Of a DNA stretch of 64,000 nt, positions 25,217 through 32,048 are shown one piece after another (the first letter of the stretch is position 1; every line of letters starts with the position of its first letter). The translations under genes were made by a program, and so were the position numbers. The DNA is from DASYRM01 sp036004405 (lineage in GTDB: Bacteria > Acidobacteriota > Vicinamibacteria > Vicinamibacterales > UBA2999), in the NCBI GenBank assembly GCA_036004405.1, contig DASYRM010000133.1, positions 92,382-156,381 of the forward strand. Direction: 5' to 3'. The notes under the pieces are model-generated. The model saw only the letters and a program-made list of their open reading frames with translations, searched no databases and was not told the DNA's origin.

Positions 25217-27679
25217 ATGTTCGAAACGTTGATTCAGGACCTGCGGCACGGGCTGCGGATGCTCGTCAAGAATCCGGGCTTCTCGCTCGTGGCCATCGCC
25301 TCGATTGCCGTCGGCGTCGCCGTGTGCGCGGCGATGTTCAGCGTCGCCGACGGCCTGGTGCTGCGCCCGCTGCCGGTGCCGCGTGGCGGCGATGTCGTCA
25401 CCATCAACGGCACCGCGCCGAACGACGGCGGGCGAGGAACCGGCCTCTCGTATCTCGCCTACCAGGATCTGCGAAGCACGGCCCGCAGCTTCAGCGGCAT
25501 GGGCGCGCATCGGGTGCTGGTCACGAGCTTTGCCCTCCGGCGCGAAGACCAGGCCGAAAGCCGCCTCGGCTTCGCGATCAGCGGCAACCTGTTCGACGTG
25601 CTCGAGGTGCGCCCGGAGCTGGGGCGTTTCTTCCGCCCCGATGAGGATCAGGTAGCCGGCCGCGATACAGTGGCGGTGATCTCGCACGACACTTGGATGC
25701 AGGCGTTCCATGGCGACCCTGCGGTCGTCGGCCGTGAACTGCGGTTGAACGGCGTCCCGTTCACGGTGATCGGCGTGGCGCCGGCCTCGTTCACCGGCCT
25801 CGAGCTCGTGCTGCCGGGTGCGTTCTACGTGCCATTGAACAGTCTGCCGAAGCTGGTTCCCCCTGCGCAGGCCAACCTGCTCGACCTGCGCGTCGCCCGT
25901 ATGCTGAACCTGAGGGCGCGCCTGCGCCCCGGCGTATCGCTGGCGCAGGCTCGCGCCGAGGTCCGTCAGATCGGTGAGGCTTGGCAGCAGGCCCATCCGG
26001 CCGACGAGCGGAACCGCGGGCTCATCCTGCGCACGCATTTCGAGGCCCGGCAGGTGGAACGCGTCGGTGCGGTCACGGTCGTCGCAATGATGCTGACGAT
26101 GGCGCTGGTGGTGCTGCTCGTCGCCTGCGCCAACGTGGCCGGGCTGCTCACGAGCCGGGCTCCCGCTCGAGCGCGCGAGATCGCCGTCCGACTGGCCATG
26201 GGCGCCGGCCGCCTGCGTCTCGTCCGCCAGCTGCTCACCGAGACACTCCTCATCGCGATTGCGGGCGGCCTCGCCGGCGTCGGCCTGGCCTACAGCGTGA
26301 TCCGCCTGTTCCAGCAGCGCACCATCATCTCGGACATCGGCGTGCGGATCGACTTCAACGCCGATCGCCGGGTGATTGCGGTGGCGGTGGCGGTGTCCGC
26401 GGCGAGCGCGCTCGCCGCCGGTCTGATTCCGGCATTCCGCTCGGCGCGCGTCGGCGACCTGTCGGGCACGCTGCGAAACGGCAGCGAGGTGGGCATACGT
26501 CGCCGGCTCTGGGGTCGGCACACTCTCGTGGCCGGACAGGTGGCGCTGGCGCTGGCGCTCGTCACCGTCGGCGTCTTCCTCTACCAGACGTTCGGCGCCG
26601 AACTGCGGAAGGGGCCGGGGTTCCGGACCGAGCGCCTTCTGCTCGTGAATCTCGACGCGACGCTGGCGCGCTACGAGGGGCCACGTGCGACGCAGTTCTA
26701 TGAACGGCTCAAAGACCGCGTGCGGGAGCTGCCCGGTGTCTCTTCGGTGGCGCTCTCGTCGTTCGTGCCGCTCAATCAGGACTATCGCGACGGCGTCACG
26801 CTCGTGCCAGAGGGCTACCAGCTGCCGAAGGGCGTCGACAACGTGGGGATGCGCGCGAGTCGCGTCGACGAGGGCTACTTCGACACCATGCGCATACGCA
26901 TCGTCGCGGGCCGCGGCTTCCTTTCGACGGACACGACCGACGCGCCTGGGGTCGTGATCGTCAGCGAGACCATGGCGGCGAAGTACTGGCCCGGACAGCA
27001 GGCCGTCGGCAAGCGCGTGCGGCTCGCCGACGGCATGTTCAGGCAGGTCGTGGGCGTTGCCGCCGACACCAAGGTCAACTCGATCACCGAAGCGCCACAA
27101 GATTTTGTGTATCTCGCCGCGCGGCAGGACCCGGCCATCCGCACGACGCTGCTCGTCGGCGTGTCGGGCGACAGCGCCTCCGTGGCCGCGCCGGTCCGCG
27201 CCGCCGTGCAATCGCTCGATCGCGACGTCCCGATCACCGGTGTCTGGACGATGGAAGAGTTCTACGAAGGCAACGCGGCCACGTTGACACGCTATCTCAC
27301 CGGCGTGGTCGGCAGCATGGGGCTGGTCGGCCTCGGGCTGGCGATGGTCGGTCTCTATGGCCTGATGGCTTACGCCGTGAGCCGCCGTACCAGGGAAATC
27401 GGGATCCGGATGGCGATCGGCGCCCAGCCCGGCTCCGTCCTCCGCTTGGTGATGCGGCACGGCACGCTCCTCGTAGGCGTTGGTGCGGCTGTCGGTCTGG
27501 CGTTGACCGTCGCCGTCAGCGGCCTGCTGCGCGGGATCTTTCCGTCGAGCCAAGGCATCGAGCTCGGCGTCTACGCGCTGGTCGTGCCTGCCTTGCTCCT
27601 GGTGACGCTTCTCGCAGCGCTCGTGCCCGCGCTGCGCGCGGCGCGCATCGACCCGCTCGCCGCCTTGCGACAGGAGTAG
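25217..27679 (+). CDS. ADOP-type ABC permease, cluster A copy 5
   Basis: The product has 820 residues, from the ATG at 25217 after cagggg. It begins MFETLIQDLRHGLRMLVKNP and is the tandem paralogue of copy 4. The first FtsX unit is ACANVAGLLTSRAPARAREI and the second is SRRTREIGIRMAIGAQPGSV. It ends RIDPLAALRQE, and this C-terminal peptide is nearly the same as the one left in the remnant that follows (RIEPLKALRQE). The first membrane helix is unusual in carrying VAVCAAMFS where the family has GANTA. Confidence 0.88.
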   Translation: MFETLIQDLRHGLRMLVKNPGFSLVAIASIAVGVAVCAAMFSVADGLVLRPLPVPRGGDVVTINGTAPNDGGRGTGLSYLAYQDLRSTARSFSGMGAHRVLVTSFALRREDQAESRLGFAISGNLFDVLEVRPELGRFFRPDEDQVAGRDTVAVISHDTWMQAFHGDPAVVGRELRLNGVPFTVIGVAPASFTGLELVLPGAFYVPLNSLPKLVPPAQANLLDLRVARMLNLRARLRPGVSLAQARAEVRQIGEAWQQAHPADERNRGLILRTHFEARQVERVGAVTVVAMMLTMALVVLLVACANVAGLLTSRAPARAREIAVRLAMGAGRLRLVRQLLTETLLIAIAGGLAGVGLAYSVIRLFQQRTIISDIGVRIDFNADRRVIAVAVAVSAASALAAGLIPAFRSARVGDLSGTLRNGSEVGIRRRLWGRHTLVAGQVALALALVTVGVFLYQTFGAELRKGPGFRTERLLLVNLDATLARYEGPRATQFYERLKDRVRELPGVSSVALSSFVPLNQDYRDGVTLVPEGYQLPKGVDNVGMRASRVDEGYFDTMRIRIVAGRGFLSTDTTDAPGVVIVSETMAAKYWPGQQAVGKRVRLADGMFRQVVGVAADTKVNSITEAPQDFVYLAARQDPAIRTTLLVGVSGDSASVAAPVRAAVQSLDRDVPITGVWTMEEFYEGNAATLTRYLTGVVGSMGLVGLGLAMVGLYGLMAYAVSRRTREIGIRMAIGAQPGSVLRLVMRHGTLLVGVGAAVGLALTVAVSGLLRGIFPSSQGIELGVYALVVPALLLVTLLAALVPALRAARIDPLAALRQE

Positions 27680-27692
27680 CAGTTACGCAGCT

Positions 27693-27710
27693 GCAGGCCT
27701 TCAGGCCTGC
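27693..27710. repeat. Perfect 7-bp hairpin GCAGGCC/GGCCTGC
   Basis: gcaggcc-ttca-ggcctgc lies in the 42-bp gap between ADOP copy 5 and the ADOP remnant. It lacks a following T-run, so it is not a typical terminator. Its plan (palindrome around TTCA) is like the REP palindromes elsewhere, but there is no GTAG tail. Confidence 0.5.
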
Positions 27711-27721
27711 TTGGAGATTAC

Positions 27722-27834
27722 ATGTGGTCAGACCTCCGACACGACCTTCGCATGCTGTCGAAGAGCTCAGACTTCGCGGCGCTGGCCATCGCGCCTCGCG
27801 AATCGAGCCGCTGAAGGCGCTGCGGCAGGAGTGA
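27722..27834 (+). pseudogene. Collapsed ADOP permease remnant (first about 23 and last about 13 codons only)
   Basis: After a GGAG ribosome site the ATG at 27722 begins an ADOP-like N-terminus (MWSDLRHDLRMLSKSSDFAA). The sequence then jumps to the C-terminal end of such a permease in another frame (ASRIEPLKALRQE, ending in the TGA at 27832-27834). In the start frame the reading ends at 27814 after 30 residues. Some 780 codons are missing between the two ends. The junction lies near gccatcgcg/cctcgcgaatc, with only a few bases of possible microhomology. It sits exactly where a sixth tandem copy would be, one base before the next permease start. Confidence 0.8.
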
Positions 27835-27835
27835 C

Positions 27836-30286
27836 GTGACAGTCGACGCGCTGCGGCACGAACTGCGGATCGCCTGGCGTCAGGTGCGACGCCGGCCTGG
27901 CGGCGCCGCGGCGGCCCTCGTCACCCTCACGATCGGTATCGCGGCCGGCACCGCGATGTTCGCGCTGGTCGATGGCGTGGTGTTGCGCCCCCTGCCGGTT
28001 CGCGACGAATCGTCGCTCGCGCTGGTGTGGCGGCAACCCGCCGTCACGAGTCAGACTCGTGTTCCGTTCAGCGCGCGCGACATCGACGCTCTCCGCCGGA
28101 GCGGCAGTCGTACGTTGGACGATGCGGCCGGCGTCGGTTTCCAGGGCGCCGGCGCGGTGGCGGTGATGGACAGCGGGAGCGCGACGTCCCTCCGCCTCAC
28201 GGCCGTGACCGGCTCGTTCTTCGACGTGCTGGGCGCTCGCCCCGCGCTCGGACGCGCGCTCCAGCCGTCGGATGATGTGCCTGGCGCGGCCGGCACCCTG
28301 GTCATCAGTCACGGGATCTGGCAGCGGCGCTACGGCGGCACGCCCGACGTCATCGGGCGCCGTCTCTTCATCGCGGCACAGCCCTTCTCGATCGTGGGCG
28401 TCACGCCGCCGGGCCTCGACTATCCACGCGGCACCGAGGCGTGGGCGACGGTGGAGGCGCAGGCCGCGACGGCGCCCAACGACACGTTCAAGAAAGCCGT
28501 TGCCAGCGAGCTCGACGCGATCGTCCGGCTGCGGACCGGCGTCACCGCCGGCACCGCGCGGGGAGAGTTGCGTACGCTGCTGCCCCGCGTGGCGCCCGTG
28601 ACGTTCGACACCGGCGGTGCCCTGCGCCCCGAATTGCGCCCCTTCGATCGCGAAGTGCTCGGCGACGGCGCGCGCACCACCGTCCTCGCGCTCTTCGGCG
28701 CCGTGGTGCTCGTCCTGCTTCTGGCCAGCGCCAGCGTCGCCACGCTGCTCTTGTTGCGCGGCGAGGCACGCATGCCGGAGCTGGCAGTGCGCGCCGCGCT
28801 CGGCGCCAGCCGCGGACGGCTGGCCGTCCAGATGCTGCTCGAGAGCCTCGTCCTGGCGATGGGCGCCGCATTCATGGCCGTGCCGGTTGCCGCGCCGTTG
28901 CTGAAAGCGCTGTTGTTGTGGGCCCCACCCGGGTTGGCGCGGCTCGAAACCGTGGCCATCGACGCGCGGGTGATCGCGTTCTGCGCCGTGACGGCGCTCA
29001 TGGCCGCCGCGGTGGCGGCGCTGGCTCCGATGCTCGCCGCCGTGCGCGGCCGGCTGGTATCGCCGATGAGCGCCCTGGGGCGCGCGACGATCGGGGCTTC
29101 CGGCCGCACCGGCCGTCACATACTCGTGGCCGGTCAGCTCGCCCTCGCGGTGACGATCGTCGCCACGACGGCCCTGCTCGCGCAAAGCCTGCGGCGGCTG
29201 GAACAGGTGGACACCGGCTTCGACGTCGATCGCCTCGTGGTCGCGAGCCTGGCGGTTCCGCAGGAGACGTCGGCTGATCGCGCGCGCCACCTGCAGCTCC
29301 TGTCGGCACTGATGGCGCGCCTCGAGGCGACGGACATCATCAACGCGGCGACGCCGATCAACATACAGCCCTTCTCCGGCGTCGGCTGGTCGGTTCCGTG
29401 GTTCCAGGCCGAGGGGCAGGACGCGACGCGTGCACGGGCGAACCCCGAGCTCGATCTGGAAGCCGTGCATCCGGGCTACTTCGAGACGTTCGGCCTGCCC
29501 ATTGTCCGCGGTCGCGCCTTCATCCCGTCGGATCGCGCCGGCGCCACGCGGGTGGCCATCGTCAGCGAGGACGTGGCAGCTCGCACCTGGCCGGCGCAGG
29601 ACCCGATCGGCCGCCGGCTGAGGATGGGCCAGCCGGACACGAACGCACCCTGGCTGACCGTGGTCGGCGTCGCGCGGCCATCGCGCTACCGCGATCTCGA
29701 AACCCGGCACCCGGTGCTCTACGTGCCCGCCGAGCAGCTGCTGGTCGCGGCGCAGTCGCTCGCGATCCGCACGCGCGCGCCGCTGGCCGACGCCGTTGCC
29801 GCGGTGCGGGCCGCGGTGCGTGCGGTCGATCCAACCGTGGCCGTGATGGCCGTGCAGCCGCTCGACGAGCTGCGGCAGGCGCCGCTGGCCCGGCCGCGCT
29901 TTGCCGCGTCGCTCGGCGCCGCGTTCGGCGCGATTGCGCTTGCGCTCTCGGCGCTCGGCGTGTTCACGATCACGGCCACGTCGGTGCAGCAGCGGCGCGC
30001 CGAACTGCGCGTGCGCATGGCGCTCGGCGCTACCCCCGCGGTCATCCACCGGCTGGTGCTCGGCCAAGGGCTCCGGCTGGCCGCCACCGGCATCACCATC
30101 GGCACGCTCGGCGCCCTCGTCGCGGCGCGCTGGCTGACGGATCTGCTGTTCGAGACCCGGCCCTCCGATCCGATATCGTTCGCCGGGACCGCGCTGCTCC
30201 TTCTGCTGTCAGCGCTGCTCGCGAGCACGCTGCCCGCGTGGCGCGCCTCGAAGACGAACCCGGCCGACGGGCTGCGCGAGGACTGA
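27836..30286 (+). CDS. ADOP-type ABC permease, cluster A last copy
   Basis: The product has 816 residues with a GTG start at 27836, one base after the remnant's stop codon. It begins MTVDALRHELRIAWRQVRRR. The first FtsX unit departs from the usual ACANVANL (here LLASASVATLLLLRGEARMP), the second is QQRRAELRVRMALGATPAVI, and the C-terminus is NPADGLRED instead of DP..ALR. It is therefore not a close relative of copies 4 and 5. It is the last gene of cluster A; the next gene is convergent. No substrate can be inferred. Confidence 0.87.
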   Translation: MTVDALRHELRIAWRQVRRRPGGAAAALVTLTIGIAAGTAMFALVDGVVLRPLPVRDESSLALVWRQPAVTSQTRVPFSARDIDALRRSGSRTLDDAAGVGFQGAGAVAVMDSGSATSLRLTAVTGSFFDVLGARPALGRALQPSDDVPGAAGTLVISHGIWQRRYGGTPDVIGRRLFIAAQPFSIVGVTPPGLDYPRGTEAWATVEAQAATAPNDTFKKAVASELDAIVRLRTGVTAGTARGELRTLLPRVAPVTFDTGGALRPELRPFDREVLGDGARTTVLALFGAVVLVLLLASASVATLLLLRGEARMPELAVRAALGASRGRLAVQMLLESLVLAMGAAFMAVPVAAPLLKALLLWAPPGLARLETVAIDARVIAFCAVTALMAAAVAALAPMLAAVRGRLVSPMSALGRATIGASGRTGRHILVAGQLALAVTIVATTALLAQSLRRLEQVDTGFDVDRLVVASLAVPQETSADRARHLQLLSALMARLEATDIINAATPINIQPFSGVGWSVPWFQAEGQDATRARANPELDLEAVHPGYFETFGLPIVRGRAFIPSDRAGATRVAIVSEDVAARTWPAQDPIGRRLRMGQPDTNAPWLTVVGVARPSRYRDLETRHPVLYVPAEQLLVAAQSLAIRTRAPLADAVAAVRAAVRAVDPTVAVMAVQPLDELRQAPLARPRFAASLGAAFGAIALALSALGVFTITATSVQQRRAELRVRMALGATPAVIHRLVLGQGLRLAATGITIGTLGALVAARWLTDLLFETRPSDPISFAGTALLLLLSALLASTLPAWRASKTNPADGLRED

Positions 30287-30324
30287 CCTCTCTCGGGCCA
30301 GAACACGGAACCAGACGCGAACCG

Positions 30325-30660
30325 TCAGCTCGCGCGGTGGATCCACCCGAGCAGGGCCGCCCGCATGGCCTGATGCAGATTGAGGCGCTTCGAACGTGCC
30401 GTTCGTTCGATTTCCTTCCACAGCGCTTCGGGAAGGCGAACCGATCTGACAGTCGATGTCCTTCTCTGGCCCTTGACGGGGCGGCCGCGGCGCATCAGGA
30501 CCGCATCGGTGGCAAGCTGCGGCATTTCCCAGAGCGCCGCCAACGAAGGACCGCCAGGCTCACCGGCCCCGGCGAATGCGTTGCGGCGCACCGGCCCGAA
30601 ACGCGCGAAGTCGACAGGGCCGTCCAGGAGATCAGTCGTTTTCGTAGTGCGCTTTTTCAT
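30325..30660 (-). CDS. BrnA/CopG-like ribbon-helix-helix antitoxin
   Basis: From the ATG at 30660, which lies inside the toxin's last codons, the product has 111 residues. The C-terminus is a ribbon-helix-helix DNA-binding domain (STVRSVRLPEALWKEIERTA, then LNLHQAMRAALLGW). The N-terminal part, with DLLDGPVDFARFGPVRRNAF, would bind the toxin. It overlaps the toxin gene by 29 nt, the usual toxin-first order of brnT-brnA loci. The C-terminal ribbon-helix-helix should repress the shared promoter. Confidence 0.75.
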   Translation of the reverse strand: MKKRTTKTTDLLDGPVDFARFGPVRRNAFAGAGEPGGPSLAALWEMPQLATDAVLMRRGRPVKGQRRTSTVRSVRLPEALWKEIERTARSKRLNLHQAMRAALLGWIHRAS

Positions 30661-30916
30661 GACTGGTAGCGCGGCGCGCGCTGATGATTCGAATGACATC
30701 CTGCCGGACCTCGGCATGCACCACATACAGAAGTCGCTGCCGGCGTGAGTACCCGATCAAGACGAAGCGGTCTTCGTGCACGGTATCCGGATAGTAGGCG
30801 CCGAGCGTGTCTTCGAACGCCGTCGCGGCCTCCGGAAACGAGACGCCGTGCTTCTTGAGATTCGAGGCAGCCTTCCTCGCATCCCACGCAAACTGCACGA
30901 CGTAATTGTACGACAA
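30632..30916 (-). CDS. BrnT-family (DUF497) ribonuclease toxin
   Basis: The 94-residue product shows the family pattern: FAWDARKAASNLKKHGVSF, then FVLIGYSRRQRLLYVVHAE, and IRIISARRATSHEKAHYE. BrnT is a RelE-like fold ribonuclease that stops translation until neutralised by its ribbon-helix-helix partner. The start is the TTG at 30916 or the GTG at 30898. A small dyad (attgt-acg-acaat, 30905-30917) overlaps the TTG and may be the operator. It lies nine bases after the radical SAM stop codon, so it could also be read from that transcript. Confidence 0.85.
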   Translation of the reverse strand: MSYNYVVQFAWDARKAASNLKKHGVSFPEAATAFEDTLGAYYPDTVHEDRFVLIGYSRRQRLLYVVHAEVRQDVIRIISARRATSHEKAHYEND

Positions 30917-30917
30917 T
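30905..30917. promoter_or_regulatory. Small dyad at the toxin start, candidate BrnA operator
   Basis: attgtacgacaat has 5-bp inverted arms with a 3-bp centre. It covers the toxin TTG start and lies just downstream of the radical SAM stop codon. This is an AT-rich spot in GC-rich DNA. Confidence 0.35.
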
Positions 30918-30925
30918 ATCTAGAC

Positions 30926-31957
30926 TCACGACGCCGGCACCATCGGCAGCAGACGCGGCGGAACCTGACGCCGCGGGTGCCGGCCCACCGCCAGCGCCAG
31001 ATCGATCAGGTGACCGGCCGTGAGCCCGGCCACGAGCGGGTAGCCGTGCAGCCAGTGCAAACCCGCGCTGACAGCGCACCCACACTCGGAGCAATCGGGG
31101 TTGCCGCCGAAGAAGCACGGCTCGATCGACGTCTTCAAATCCGCCGACACGTTCGCGGAGATTCGCGCGAAGGTGCACTCGTCGGGGCTCGCAGGCGGCG
31201 TCGAAAAGGCCATCAGCGCCCCATCGGGAAAGATCAGGGCTGGATACTTCCGCTTGAGCGCCGGCAGCTCGCGCAGGAGCCGGGCTCGTGATGCGGGCGT
31301 GAGACGCTCGGCGCTCACCTCGCCCTTCTGCGGCGTGTAGACGCTCAGCCAGATCCGCTCGATCGACGGCTGTGTCGTCCAGAACGACAAGTACTCCTCG
31401 AGATACCCATCGCGCTCGAGCATCTGGTTGGTGACCACCCAGCTGACGTCGGCGGTGCGGCCCTGCAGATTCCTCAGGATCTTCTCGTAGGTGGCGGGCC
31501 TGCGTCGCTCGTCGTGCTCCGGTTGCAGGCCGTCAATCGACACCGTCACCCGCACCCGTTTCAGCGCGTTCCATTCCACGGGAAACGGAATGACCGCGCT
31601 GGTGACGACCAGCGAGTAGACGCCCATCGCGTCGAGCACCGGCAGGATGCGGCTCAACTCCTTGTGCCGGATGAGCGGTTCCCCGCCGACGAACGACACC
31701 TGCATCGGCTTGCGTTCGCGAATCACGTCGAGCACGCCGTTCACGAGCGCGTTGCCGGTGAGGTCCCGAAGGCCGCGCAGCGTCACGCCGCCGCCGAGGT
31801 GCTCGTCGCCGTAGGCATAGCACCCGGGGCAACGCAGCGGACACTCGCGCGTGATCTCAATTGAGAGCAGCGGGCTGTACCCGCGCAGCAGCCGGCCGAA
31901 CCCGGTGAGCATCTTGCCGGCGTCGAGGGACTGGCGTGGCGTGCTGTTGGTCGCCAT
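30926..31957 (-). CDS. Radical SAM protein with C-terminal cysteine cluster
   Basis: From the ATG at 31957 the product has 343 residues. The 4Fe-4S/SAM motif is C39-x3-C43-x2-C46 in ECPLRCPGCYAYG. It is followed by the GGEP motif (VSFVGGEPLI) and a TIM-barrel pattern (VRVTVSIDGLQPEHDERR). The C-terminal part has several cysteines (DECTFARI, EPCFFGGNPDCSECGCAV) as in SPASM or twitch domains that hold further clusters. Such enzymes modify peptides or lipid-like substrates, but no precursor peptide or partner enzyme is adjacent. The last 45 residues are hydrophobic, then basic (VGRHPRRQVPPR). Substrate unknown. Confidence 0.85.
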   Translation of the reverse strand: MATNSTPRQSLDAGKMLTGFGRLLRGYSPLLSIEITRECPLRCPGCYAYGDEHLGGGVTLRGLRDLTGNALVNGVLDVIRERKPMQVSFVGGEPLIRHKELSRILPVLDAMGVYSLVVTSAVIPFPVEWNALKRVRVTVSIDGLQPEHDERRRPATYEKILRNLQGRTADVSWVVTNQMLERDGYLEEYLSFWTTQPSIERIWLSVYTPQKGEVSAERLTPASRARLLRELPALKRKYPALIFPDGALMAFSTPPASPDECTFARISANVSADLKTSIEPCFFGGNPDCSECGCAVSAGLHWLHGYPLVAGLTAGHLIDLALAVGRHPRRQVPPRLLPMVPAS

Positions 31958-31991
31958 GCTCGATTCTAAGTCACGATCCACGGCGCCGTTC

Positions 31992-32045
31992 GTAGAGGCG
32001 CACCTTTAGGTGCGCCTGCAGGCGGACTTGAAGGTCCGCCTCTAC
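31992..32045. repeat. Inverted pair of REP-type palindromes (GTAG...CTAC)
   Basis: gtagaggcgcacctttaggtgcgcctg is followed by a second palindrome, aggcggacttgaaggtccgcctctac, in the opposite sense, so the pair is bounded by GTAG and CTAC. This is the head-to-head plan of REP doublets (BIME-like). It fills the gap between the ADOP stop codon (32049, minus) and the radical SAM gene start. Confidence 0.8.
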
Positions 32046-32048
32046 GTA

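Noticed and set aside
15283..30286. The ADOP array as an assembly artefact
   Set aside because: The copies differ strongly in sequence, length and start regions, and only copies 4 and 5 are close. A collapsed or duplicated assembly would give near-identical copies.
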